A stretch of 42,860 nt of DNA from Anaerolineae bacterium (GCA_021463195.1 JAJTXZ010000039.1:1-42860), one strand, 5' to 3'. Shown: positions 9,058-16,857, counted from the first letter of the stretch. Numbers and translations: made by a program. Notes: a model not told the origin generated them from the letters alone.

Positions 9058-10533
9058 ATGACCAACCGCATTTTTAGATACATTTCGCAATTGATATTTT
9101 TTAGCGCCTCGGTATTGTTCGCTGCCTGTTCGTCCACGCTAACAGCAACACCTGCGCCGACAACGATATCCGCGCTGACTTTGACGCCGTTGCCTACCGC
9201 AACGCAATTGACTACTCTAACATTATTGCCAAGTGCTACCTCTTTGCCGACAAGCACACCGACAAAAACGAACACGCCGACTGTCACTGCGACACGAACA
9301 AGTACTCCAACGTCAACCAAGACAGCGACGGCAACCGCGACTGCAACAACAACACCCAAGCCAACAATCGCAGGGCTCCAAGGCGTTACCTATCCCGACA
9401 ACCAGCTCTTGGGCGCGGCAACTCAGCTCTATAGCAAAACGATGGGACTCGACGCAAACACCGTTGCGGCGGAAATCAGTTATCAACAATTCAAGGACAA
9501 AAACGGTTCGCCGTTTGTCGCCGCCGTCACTCCAGATGGGACGCCGCTCTTGATTTACGACGCCGAAAAAGGTTGGCGCGAAGCAACGCGAGGCGAATTG
9601 GGAACAAAGAAGGGGATGCTTGTAGGAATACAGGCGAGTGGGTGGAAAGCTCTCCAAGACAAACGATATCAGGCAGCATTAATCAGTGATGCTAACCATT
9701 TACAATTGGATGATATGTGTCTTTGGAGTGTCTTTGAGCCAACTCAAGGGAAAATCAACTACACTGAATGGAACAAGTATCTGTTTTCGATCACGCTCGC
9801 TCGAGAGAAGCAAAAGACGTTGTCAGCTGGATGCGGCTTGATTTGGGGCTACCCTGACTACGTACCGACTTGGCTCAAGAATTCTGGATATTCTCAAGAG
9901 CAATTGCTTTCCATTGCTGAACAGCACATTGAGAAGTTTCTAACTCCTGTCAAGAATGATGTGAACCGAACTACAGTGGTTAATGAAGCCCTTCCGCATC
10001 TATTGGGCATACCAAATTTTTGGATTGACACCAATTACATAGATGCTGACACGCTGTTGCAACGCGCTTTTCGCAAAGCGCGCCAAATCGCGCCAAATGC
10101 GGAATTGAGTCTTCGCGACTATTCCCTTGAATTTGCAGGATATCCAAGAGCGGATGAGTTCTTTGATTTGATAAAACGGTTGAATGAGCAAGAGAGGGTA
10201 ACGAACGGCAGAAACTTGATTGATGTCGCCGAGTTCCAATTGCCGCTGTTCAATCCCGCGTTGATTGGCAAAGACCCTGCGATGAATCCCGACAACTTTG
10301 TTGATCCTGGAACCAGAAGGCAGATGATGGATAAATTGCGGGATAACATTCGACGATTCAAGGCGATTGGTGTTAATGTCTACATTACCGAACTCTTGCT
10401 ACCGATAGAGAACCTGCCCGGAACTCTAAAACAAAAATTGGCTCTCCAAGCATCTATGCGGATATCTATCGAGTCTGCGCCGAAGAAGGAGTTGGCGTTG
10501 GTCTTTGGAGACCGAGTCAGAGTCACGACATAA
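9058..10533 (+). CDS. GH10 endoxylanase-like lipoprotein, C-terminus frameshifted
   Basis: A 491-residue exported lipoprotein: signal peptide with lipobox FAAC (Cys24), a Thr/Pro/Ser linker (about 30-105), then a GH10-type TIM barrel. Acid/base Glu310 is in VVNEALPH and nucleophile Glu445 in VYITELLLP, which match the GH10 patterns VNE and xTELD. It would cut xylan or a related beta-1,4 glycan at the cell surface. After LVFGDR the frame runs into a stop, while the expected GH10 ending (DENYNPLPSYYAI) continues in another frame to 10640. So the gene is either recently broken or programmed, or carries a sequencing error. Base composition is lower in GC than its neighbours, consistent with an acquired island. 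Confidence 0.82.
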   Translation: MTNRIFRYISQLIFFSASVLFAACSSTLTATPAPTTISALTLTPLPTATQLTTLTLLPSATSLPTSTPTKTNTPTVTATRTSTPTSTKTATATATATTTPKPTIAGLQGVTYPDNQLLGAATQLYSKTMGLDANTVAAEISYQQFKDKNGSPFVAAVTPDGTPLLIYDAEKGWREATRGELGTKKGMLVGIQASGWKALQDKRYQAALISDANHLQLDDMCLWSVFEPTQGKINYTEWNKYLFSITLAREKQKTLSAGCGLIWGYPDYVPTWLKNSGYSQEQLLSIAEQHIEKFLTPVKNDVNRTTVVNEALPHLLGIPNFWIDTNYIDADTLLQRAFRKARQIAPNAELSLRDYSLEFAGYPRADEFFDLIKRLNEQERVTNGRNLIDVAEFQLPLFNPALIGKDPAMNPDNFVDPGTRRQMMDKLRDNIRRFKAIGVNVYITELLLPIENLPGTLKQKLALQASMRISIESAPKKELALVFGDRVRVTT

Positions 10534-10640
10534 TGGAATATCCACAGGGAAGCACATTGCCATACCCACGCGACGAGAACTATAACCCGTTGCCATCCTA
10601 TTACGCGATCAATGCGGCGATTCTTTCGACAATGAAATGA
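10534..10640 (+). pseudogene. Out-of-frame C-terminal tail of the GH10 gene
   Basis: Read in the +2 frame relative to the GH10 ORF, this segment encodes GSTLPYPRDENYNPLPSYYAI and ends in TGA at 10638-10640. It matches the usual last strand/helix of GH10 enzymes (PLLFD-nYNPKPAYYAI). A one-base insertion between about 10510 and 10520 would join it to the main ORF. Confidence 0.7.
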
Positions 10641-10688
10641 CACTTGTCCTGTAGAGTTTCACAGGACTGACAGCATTGCAGTGGATCT

Positions 10689-11108
10689 TTACTCGAATGA
10701 TTCACCCAACGCGACACAATCTCGAATCAGCGTTTCTAAATTCGTCGCGCTAAATGAAATGCCCGGCGCGGGCAAACGATTCTGTTTGATATTTGGTGGG
10801 TCGTGGCGATGATGAGGAAAAGTGGATTGGAGAGCTTCGATTTCGGGGTGGGGCTGCGGGTCATACCAGCGGAGTTTTTCGCCGTTATAAAAAATAGTGT
10901 AACTGTATTTTTGAATGACTCGCGCTCTCAAATTGATAATTTCGAGAACCCGCAGTGTCAAACCATTGGAGAATCGAATTTCGCCCTCTACAATTGCTGA
11001 CTGAGTGCTAACTGTAAAAAGACGAAGCGTCGACTCTTGAATTTCAGAATACTGATTCCCCAAGTTGTAAATGAAGGATTCGTACTCTGAACGTGTTGGA
11101 AAGGGCAT
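10689..11108 (-). CDS. TumE-type (DUF6516) toxin, copy 2
   Basis: A 139-residue paralogue of 8280-8702. From GEKLRWYDPQPHPEIE to the C-terminus it is almost identical to copy 1, including FPHHRHDPPNIKQ. Residues 10-70 differ heavily. It follows its helical partner by 11 nt. The pair lies on the same strand as copy 1, so the two units are direct repeats flanking the GH10 gene. Probably a toxin of the TumE group. Confidence 0.78.
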   Translation of the reverse strand: MPFPTRSEYESFIYNLGNQYSEIQESTLRLFTVSTQSAIVEGEIRFSNGLTLRVLEIINLRARVIQKYSYTIFYNGEKLRWYDPQPHPEIEALQSTFPHHRHDPPNIKQNRLPAPGISFSATNLETLIRDCVALGESFE

Positions 11109-11119
11109 CGCGCGTCTCG

Positions 11120-11425
11120 TCAGGAAGAAATAATCAAAGTGGGTTCGGGTGAATTCAAAGCAAGGGGCGGTTCCTTGGTCTGGTCAAGAAGTTCTTGAAC
11201 TCGTGTGTGCGAGAGCGTTTCGAGCTCTGCTTCGCGCTCACGCTTGATCTCATAAAAAGCAGACCACATTGTCCAATCTTCGGTATGTTCGCCATCGTCA
11301 AGCCAGCCCTGCGAATAGAGTTTATAAAAGTCAGCCGAACTTAGCCAATAACGTCGCTCAAACCGCCGCGTGATTTCATCCGCCGCGCGCAAGTCGTCAA
11401 GAATTTCGGTAATTGTGATTTCCAT
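11120..11425 (-). CDS. TumE partner (putative antitoxin), copy 2
   Basis: A 101-residue helical protein (ITEILDDLRAADEITRRFERR, WLSSADFYKLYSQGW). The N-terminal half is conserved with copy 1; the C-terminal part (about residue 70 on, after LETLSH) is unrelated. It is first in the two-gene unit. It lies 48 bp from, and divergent to, the leucine dehydrogenase gene. Confidence 0.7.
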   Translation of the reverse strand: MEITITEILDDLRAADEITRRFERRYWLSSADFYKLYSQGWLDDGEHTEDWTMWSAFYEIKREREAELETLSHTRVQELLDQTKEPPLALNSPEPTLIISS

Positions 11426-11473
11426 GTTCCCTCACTTGCAACAAATTATAACATACAACCAACGGAGGATTGG

Positions 11474-12577
11474 ATGACCGAAAAAATTTTCGATTACATG
11501 TCCAACTACGGCTACGAAAAAATTCTGCTTTTCCAAAATGAAGATGTCGGACTGCGCGCCGTACTCGCTATACACAGCACCGTTCTCGGACCGGCGGCGG
11601 GCGGCTGTCGCTTTTGGACGTACGCTTCCGACCTCGACGCGATGGAAGATGCGATGCGGCTCGCGCGCGGGATGACGTACAAATACGCGGCGGCGGGCGT
11701 CAATCTCGGCGGCGGCAAAGTCGTCGTCATCGGCGACCCGAAACGCAAGGACCGCGAAATGCTTTTTCGCGCGCTCGGACGTTTCATCAATAAGCTGCGC
11801 GGCGAATATCTGACGGGCGAAGATGTCGGCACGACGCTCCAAGATATGGATTATATGCGGATGGAGACGCCGTATGTGATTACGTTGAGCAAAGCAAGCG
11901 GCGGCGCGGGCCCGATTGGCGGCGCGACCGCGTTCGGCGTACTGCAAGCGATGAAAGCGTGCGCGGAGGAAACGTGGGGGGCGGGCGCGAATTTGCAGGG
12001 ACGAAAAATCGTGGTACAAGGACTCGGCGCGGTGGGTTATCCGATGGTAGAGTATTTGGTGAAAGAGGGCGCGGCGGTGACGATTGCGGATATTGACGCG
12101 CAAAAAGTGGCGCAGGTGAAAAACGATTTCGGCGTGAACGCGATGGATGTGCGCGATATTTTTTCCGCCGACGCGGACATCTATTGTCCGTGCGCGTTGG
12201 GCGGCGTGGTGAATGATGAAACGCTCGAACAATTTCGCGTGAAAATTATTTGCGGCTCGGCGAACAATCAACTGCGCGCGGAAAAGCATGGCGACGCGTT
12301 GCAGCAGCGCGGCATTTTGTACGCGCCCGATTACATTGCGAACGCGGGCGGCACCGTTTTCGACACCGACCGTTTGTGGGGGGGGGTGAATGTCGAGCGC
12401 GGGATGAACAAGGTTTCAAAAATTTACGAACGGATGAAACAAGTGATTGACATTTCAAAATCGCAAAACATTCCCACGTATCTCGCCGCCGACCACATTG
12501 CCGAAGAACGCATCGCGCAAGCGCGCGCGATAAAACGCATCGGTGGATACAATCAAAGCGCGCCGTTGACCCTATGA
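11474..12577 (+). CDS. Leucine (Glu/Leu/Phe/Val) dehydrogenase
   Basis: A 367-residue NAD-dependent amino acid dehydrogenase: branched-chain L-amino acid plus NAD+ and water to 2-oxo acid, ammonia and NADH. Signature LGPAAGGCRFW (38-48), substrate-binding Lys70 (MTYKYAAAG), catalytic Lys82 (GGGK), nucleotide site GLGAVG (183-188) with Asp206. Length matches the leucine dehydrogenase family (about 365). GGAGG at 11464-11468 sets the start with 5-nt spacing. WGGVN is encoded by a 9-nt G-tract at 12378-12386. Probably co-transcribed with RNase H, 34 nt downstream. In a lipid-making bacterium it could supply branched 2-oxo acids as fatty-acid primers; this is inference. Confidence 0.95.
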   Translation: MTEKIFDYMSNYGYEKILLFQNEDVGLRAVLAIHSTVLGPAAGGCRFWTYASDLDAMEDAMRLARGMTYKYAAAGVNLGGGKVVVIGDPKRKDREMLFRALGRFINKLRGEYLTGEDVGTTLQDMDYMRMETPYVITLSKASGGAGPIGGATAFGVLQAMKACAEETWGAGANLQGRKIVVQGLGAVGYPMVEYLVKEGAAVTIADIDAQKVAQVKNDFGVNAMDVRDIFSADADIYCPCALGGVVNDETLEQFRVKIICGSANNQLRAEKHGDALQQRGILYAPDYIANAGGTVFDTDRLWGGVNVERGMNKVSKIYERMKQVIDISKSQNIPTYLAADHIAEERIAQARAIKRIGGYNQSAPLTL

Positions 12578-12611
12578 CAAATCATCAGCCGCAAATACAA
12601 AGTATTGTCGA

Positions 12612-13364
12612 ATGAAATCGCGCAAATACTATGTCGTCTGGAAAGGACGCCGCGCGGGAATTTTTACAACGTGGGCGGAAGCGGAAGCGCAAGTAAAAGG
12701 TTTCGCGGGCGCGCGGCACAAAGCGTTCAACACACGCGCGGAAGCGGAAGCGGCGTCTCGCAATCAGACAGAGACAAAACGAGCAGGCACGGAACGTCGG
12801 GTAGGAACGGAACCGGGTTCCGTTCCTACCCATTCCGTTCCTACCCATTCCGTTCCTACCCATTCCGTTCCTACCCATTCCGTTCCTACCCATTCCGTTC
12901 CCACCCATTCCGTTCCTCCACGCGCGCGGTGGCAACAACTGCGCTCGCATGACATCGCATCGCCCATTCTTCCAAGTTATTGCGCCGACGCGGCGTGCAG
13001 CGGCAATCCGGGCGCGTTGGAATATCGCGCGGTCAATACAGAAACGGGCGCGATATTATTCAACGAAAACTTTCCCGAAGGCACGAATAATATTGGCGAA
13101 TTTTTGGCGTTGGTGGATACCTTGCGGATTTTGCGCGAACGACAAGATGCCGCGCCAATTTATTCTGATTCGCGCATTGCAATCAACTGGGTCAAATCCA
13201 AGCGTTGCAAAACGCAGTTGACGCCGCATACGCGCAATGCGGAATTGTTCGAACGCATCGAACGCGCGGAAGAATGGCTGCGCGCGCATAAATATCCAAA
13301 CAAAATTTTGAAATGGGATACCAAAGAGTGGGGCGAAATTCCGGCGGATTATGGACGCAAATAA
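12612..13364 (+). CDS. RNase H1 with viroplasmin-like RNA:DNA-binding N-terminus
   Basis: A 250-residue protein. Residues 4-50 (KYYVVWKGRRAGIF-type) are the hybrid-binding domain of RNase H1; residues about 125-245 are the nuclease with the four acidic residues in ADAACSGNPG, NNIGEFLAL, YSDSRIAI and KWDTKEWG. It removes RNA from RNA:DNA hybrids such as R-loops and primers. The linker (about 57-105) is a tandem SVPTH repeat coded by a 15-bp minisatellite that begins inside a 33-nt palindrome. No clear Shine-Dalgarno; it follows leucine dehydrogenase by 34 nt and ends at a strong terminator. Confidence 0.93.
   Translation: MKSRKYYVVWKGRRAGIFTTWAEAEAQVKGFAGARHKAFNTRAEAEAASRNQTETKRAGTERRVGTEPGSVPTHSVPTHSVPTHSVPTHSVPTHSVPTHSVPPRARWQQLRSHDIASPILPSYCADAACSGNPGALEYRAVNTETGAILFNENFPEGTNNIGEFLALVDTLRILRERQDAAPIYSDSRIAINWVKSKRCKTQLTPHTRNAELFERIERAEEWLRAHKYPNKILKWDTKEWGEIPADYGRK
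12799..12920. repeat. 33-nt palindrome plus 15-bp minisatellite
   Basis: Positions 12799-12831 are a perfect inverted repeat with 16-bp arms (gggtaggaacggaacc / ggttccgttcctaccc) around one base. From 12819 the unit tccgttcctacccat repeats six times exactly or nearly (one t-to-c change in unit 6), followed by a partial unit. All of it is in frame in the RNase H linker. Confidence 0.92.
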
Positions 13365-13366
13365 TC

Positions 13367-13399
13367 GCGCGCGGCGTTTGGCGCCGCGCGCTTTTTTTT
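13367..13399 (+). terminator. Rho-independent terminator
   Basis: Stem gcgcgcggcg / cgccgcgcgc, loop tttgg, then eight Ts (13392-13399). It ends the leucine dehydrogenase-RNase H unit and overlaps the stop codon of the convergent methyltransferase gene. Confidence 0.9.
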
Positions 13400-14117
13400 A
13401 TTTTGTCAAAATACTGTATAAATTCAAATCATTATCCGCGTGAAATTGTTCGACGACTTGCAAGCCGCTGGCGTTCGCTAGTTTATTCACCTCGTTTTCA
13501 TCAACGAGATGCGCGTAGCGATACCCTGTGCCGCCGCGTTTCCAATCGAGTAGATAATCTCCAGACTCCAATCTCCGGTTATCAATCATCAATTCACGCC
13601 AATCAACAATTTTTTTCCTCAAACGCGCATTATTCAAAAAGCGCCAGTTGCTCATGACGAAAATGCCGCGCGGTTTCAACAACACGCGAATTTCGCGCAA
13701 TACGTTCGCGCGCAATTCAAAACTTGGAATGTGATGCAAAACGGCGAGGGAGGCGATTACGTCGAAAGGTAACGCGTCGCGTAATGTTTCATTCCAACGC
13801 GGTGTTGTCAAATCAACGACGCGAAATTGGGCGCGCACGTTCCTTAAGGTTGCGTTTTTCTTTTGCGCGAACGAAATCAATTCCGCCGAACCATCAACGC
13901 CAACATAATCGAGCGAAAAGCTCGCGCGCTCCAGTGTCCCCGCCAAACGCCCGTTCCCGCAGCCCGCATCGAACAAACGCATATCGCTCGCCAAATATTT
14001 TCGGAACGGTTCGATATTAAAACGTTCACTCGAACGCGTATCCGAAAAATCGGCGCTGAATCGGGAATAAAATTCACGATTCAGCGCGAGGAGTTGGTTG
14101 ACCGTTTCGGCGTCCAC
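13398..14117 (-). CDS. Trm9-like SAM-dependent methyltransferase
   Basis: A 239-residue class I methyltransferase. The N-terminus LNREFYSRFSADFSDTR resembles the 'Y...A..FS.TR' opening of Trm9/ALKBH8 tRNA methyltransferases; then LFDAGCGNGR (SAM motif I), GVDGS, and LAVLHHIPSFELR followed by LLKPRGIFVMSNW, again as in Trm9. Trm9 methylates cm5U to mcm5U at the tRNA wobble position. The gene is divergent from Elp3, the enzyme that starts cm5U synthesis, only 22 nt away. The GTG start at 14117 is supported by TATAAT ending 8 nt upstream on this strand. Near the C-terminus, NRRLESGDYLLDW is encoded by a tract matching the dispersed repeat family. The tRNA role is inferred. Confidence 0.75.
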   Translation of the reverse strand: MDAETVNQLLALNREFYSRFSADFSDTRSSERFNIEPFRKYLASDMRLFDAGCGNGRLAGTLERASFSLDYVGVDGSAELISFAQKKNATLRNVRAQFRVVDLTTPRWNETLRDALPFDVIASLAVLHHIPSFELRANVLREIRVLLKPRGIFVMSNWRFLNNARLRKKIVDWRELMIDNRRLESGDYLLDWKRGGTGYRYAHLVDENEVNKLANASGLQVVEQFHADNDLNLYSILTK

Positions 14118-14124
14118 AGTTAAG

Positions 14125-14132
14125 ATTATAAA
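14125..14132. promoter_or_regulatory. Overlapping divergent -10 elements (leaderless promoters)
   Basis: attataaa contains TATAAT on the minus strand (14130-14125) and TATAAA on the plus strand (14127-14132). Each ends exactly 8 nt before a start codon: GTG at 14117 for the methyltransferase and ATG at 14140 for Elp3. TTGAAC on the minus strand at 14154-14149 could be its -35 (18-bp spacer). Simultaneous firing in both directions would be sterically excluded. Confidence 0.55.
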
Positions 14133-14139
14133 TGGATTT

Positions 14140-15717
14140 ATGAAAACCGTTCAACTTTTGACTTTTTTCGACGCGGTGCGCGCGACGGACAAATTGACGC
14201 CGACCAAACTCAACGCGCTGTTGGTGAAACACGTTCACGGCGACGATGGCAATTCCGTCGCGCAATGGCAAGTGGTTTCGGCGTACAAAGAACTCGCGGC
14301 GCAAGGCGTCATTCCGTTCGAGCGCGAATTGTTTGAGCGGTTGCGGATGAAACCGACGCGCACAATGAGCGGCGTCGCGCCCGTCGCCGTGTTGACCGGT
14401 CCGTATCCGTGCCCCGCCGATTGCATTTTTTGTCCCGATGCCAAAGGCGTGCCGCGCAGCTATTTGCCCGACGAGCCGGCGGTGCAGCGCGCGCTGCGCG
14501 CGCGCTTTGACCCGTACAAGACGACCCGCGCGCGCATGAACGCGCTCGAAGCGATGGGACATCCGCTTGATAAAATCGAATTGCTCATTATCGGCGCGAC
14601 GTGGTCGGCGTATCCGAAAAAATATCAAGAGTGGTTCGTCCGCCGCTGTCTCGACGCGTTGAACGAGGGCGCGCCGGCGCAAACGCTGGCGGAAGCGCAA
14701 ACGCGCAACGAAACCGCGCGGCATCGCAACGTCGGCATGGTGATAGAAACGCGTCCCGATTATATTGACATGGACGAGGTGCGCCGCCTGCGTTGGCTGG
14801 GCATGACGAAAATTCAACTCGGCGCGCAGAGTACGGATAACAAAATTTTAGAGTTGAACAAACGCGACCACACGATTGAAGATACGCGCCGCGCGGTGCG
14901 CCTCTTGCGCCTCGCGGGTTTCAAATTGCATTTGCATTGGATGCCGAATTTGCACGGTGCGACGCCCGCAAGCGATGTGCGCGATTACGAAAATTTGTGG
15001 AATGATGTCGCGCTGCGTCCCGACGAATTAAAAATTTATCCGACGATGTTGATCAAAGGAACGAAACTGTACGAGTTGTGGCAGGAGGGAAAATATCAGC
15101 CGTACACCGACGCGGAATTGATTGAAACGCTCGCGCAAGCAAAACGTTTCACCCCCCCCTACTGCCGCATCAATCGCATCATCCGCGATATTCCCGCGCA
15201 ATACATCACCGCGAGCAGCACGCAGTCGCATTTGCGCGTCGTAGTACAGCAAGAGATGAAAAAGCGCGGCTGGCAGTGTCAGTGCATTCGTTGTCGTGAA
15301 GTGCGGAATGAAAAAATCGAGATTGGAGAATTGGAGATTAGAGATTTTGTGTACGCGACGGACGCGACGACGGAACATTTTTTGCAATACGTGACGCCGA
15401 GCGGAAAACTCGCGGGGTTCTTGCGTTTGAGTTTGCCGCATGATGACGTGCCGCGCGAGGAAATTTTAGAGGAATTGCGCGGCTGCGCGATGGTGCGCGA
15501 ACTGCACATTTACGGCCCCGCGCTCGAACTCGGCGCGAACGATTCGGGCAAAGCGCAACATGCGGGTTTGGGGCGCAAACTCGCCGAACATGCGGCGCGC
15601 CTCGCGCGCGCGGCGGGATTTAAACGTCTGGCGGTGATTTCGGCGCTCGGCACGCGCGAGTACTATCGCAAACTAGGATTTGAATTAGGCGAACTATATG
15701 TGACTCGTTCGCTGTAA
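14140..15717 (+). CDS. elp3: Elp3-type tRNA uridine-34 carboxymethyl synthase
   Basis: A 525-residue radical-SAM/GNAT fusion. The ATG at 14140 is preferred over a TTG 42 nt upstream because of the -10 just before it. GPYPCPADCIFCP carries the 4Fe-4S cysteines C91, C95 and C98; VIETRPDYI, KIQLGAQS and HLHWMPNLHG are typical of Elp3; the C-terminal acetyl-CoA part ends GLGRKLAEHAARLA and TREYYRKLGF. It transfers a carboxymethyl group from acetyl-CoA to wobble uridine of tRNA without the eukaryotic Elongator partners. FTPPYCR is encoded by an 8-nt C-tract (15152-15159), and the segment encoding EIGELEIRDF matches the intergenic repeat family. Followed by a strong terminator. Confidence 0.94.
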   Translation: MKTVQLLTFFDAVRATDKLTPTKLNALLVKHVHGDDGNSVAQWQVVSAYKELAAQGVIPFERELFERLRMKPTRTMSGVAPVAVLTGPYPCPADCIFCPDAKGVPRSYLPDEPAVQRALRARFDPYKTTRARMNALEAMGHPLDKIELLIIGATWSAYPKKYQEWFVRRCLDALNEGAPAQTLAEAQTRNETARHRNVGMVIETRPDYIDMDEVRRLRWLGMTKIQLGAQSTDNKILELNKRDHTIEDTRRAVRLLRLAGFKLHLHWMPNLHGATPASDVRDYENLWNDVALRPDELKIYPTMLIKGTKLYELWQEGKYQPYTDAELIETLAQAKRFTPPYCRINRIIRDIPAQYITASSTQSHLRVVVQQEMKKRGWQCQCIRCREVRNEKIEIGELEIRDFVYATDATTEHFLQYVTPSGKLAGFLRLSLPHDDVPREEILEELRGCAMVRELHIYGPALELGANDSGKAQHAGLGRKLAEHAARLARAAGFKRLAVISALGTREYYRKLGFELGELYVTRSL

Positions 15718-15721
15718 CGCA

Positions 15722-15750
15722 AACGCAGAGTCGAAAACTCTGCGTTTTTT
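15722..15750 (+). terminator. Rho-independent terminator after elp3
   Basis: Stem aacgcagagt / actctgcgtt, loop cgaaa, followed by a T-run to 15750. It begins 5 nt after the elp3 stop codon. Confidence 0.9.
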
Positions 15751-15811
15751 ATTGTCAGCAGATTGTCATCTGGCGATGCCCGTTTTTAATGCGGCGGCGC
15801 GCGGACGCGGC

Positions 15812-15817
15812 TATAAT
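15812..15817 (+). promoter_or_regulatory. -10 box of the GGDEF gene, probably leaderless
   Basis: A perfect TATAAT ends 9 nt before the ATG at 15826, leaving no room for a Shine-Dalgarno. No good -35 hexamer is visible at the right distance. Confidence 0.5.
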
Positions 15818-15825
15818 TTTTGGCA

Positions 15826-16857
15826 ATGAGCATCGCGTTTTTCATATTTGCGTTTTTACTCGGCGCCGCCGCGGGCGCGGGCATTTTATTTTGGTGGCTC
15901 GGACGCCAAACACCGCGCGTCGCGTTATTTGAAAATTTGGACGACGGCGTCATCGCGTTGGACACGCGCAATCGCATCGCCGATGTCAACGCCGCGGCGC
16001 TGGAAATGTTTGACGCGCGCGCCGCGCAATGGCTCGGGCAAACGGCAGACCGCGTATTGCCGCCGGCGCTCGCTGCGTTATTGCAAACACGCGCCACTCG
16101 GCGCGCCGAAATTGAAATTCCCGCCGAAGCGCAGCGCGCGCGCTGCGTGAACGCGCGCTATGTGTCATTATCCAAACACGCGCGGCATGGCGGCGCGTTC
16201 ATCCTGCTGCAAGACATCACCGAACACAAACGCAGCGCGCAAACGCTGGAACGGATGAATCGTCAACTGCAAACGCAAGCCGCGGAAATTCAAACGTTAC
16301 AAACGGCGCTGCAAGCGCAGGCGACGCGCGACCCGCTCACCGATTTATACAATCGGCGTTTTTTCTTGGAGCTGCTCAACAAAGAACTCAAGTTCGCCGC
16401 GCGCGTCCGCCTCCCCGTCAGCGTCATCATGTTGGACCTCGACCATTTTCAATCTTTAAACGATACGCATGGTCGCGCGGCGGGCGATGCGCTGTTGAAA
16501 GCGTTGGGCGATTGGCTGCGCGCGAAAACGCGGCGCGGCGATTTGATTTGTCGGTACGATGGCGATAAATTTCTAGTCGCCATGTCCGGCGCGCCCATGC
16601 GCGCTGGCTTGCGTCGCGCGCAAGAATGGCGCGACCAATGCCGCGCCTTGCGCGTGCAGCATAATGACTTGACGCTGCAAACCACTATTTCACTCGGCGC
16701 GGCGACAGCGCCGGCGCGCGGCGCGACGGCAGAAAATTTGATTCACGCGGCAGAGTCGGCGATGTATGCGGCAAAGCAAGCAGGACGCGATTGCGCGCGC
16801 GGAGCCACAGAACACAGCGACGCGTCGGCGCAACGCGAAATGGCGTCGGCGGCGTAA
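15826..16857 (+). CDS. Membrane-anchored PAS-GGDEF protein with degenerate active site
   Basis: A 343-residue protein: one N-terminal membrane segment (2-25), a PAS-like sensor (about 30-140: ENLDDGVIALDTRNRIADVN, then ILLQDITEHKR), a coiled coil (140-165) and a GGDEF domain (about 168-325). DPLTDLYNRRFF and DLDHFQSLNDTHG are well kept, but the signature reads DGDKF at 245-249 instead of GGDEF: Glu is replaced by Lys at a metal/catalytic position. It is therefore more likely a GTP- or c-di-GMP-responsive regulator than an active diguanylate cyclase; activity loss is inference. Single-gene unit between terminators. Confidence 0.88.
   Translation: MSIAFFIFAFLLGAAAGAGILFWWLGRQTPRVALFENLDDGVIALDTRNRIADVNAAALEMFDARAAQWLGQTADRVLPPALAALLQTRATRRAEIEIPAEAQRARCVNARYVSLSKHARHGGAFILLQDITEHKRSAQTLERMNRQLQTQAAEIQTLQTALQAQATRDPLTDLYNRRFFLELLNKELKFAARVRLPVSVIMLDLDHFQSLNDTHGRAAGDALLKALGDWLRAKTRRGDLICRYDGDKFLVAMSGAPMRAGLRRAQEWRDQCRALRVQHNDLTLQTTISLGAATAPARGATAENLIHAAESAMYAAKQAGRDCARGATEHSDASAQREMASAA

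Noticed and set aside
9058-10640. Programmed frameshift in the GH10 gene
   Set aside because: No slippery heptamer or clear downstream structure around 10500-10535; simple mutation or sequence error is more likely.
12764-12967. Minus-strand frame reading a GTEWV repeat
   Set aside because: A 15-bp repeat is open in all frames; the RNase H frame is the only one with domains on both sides.
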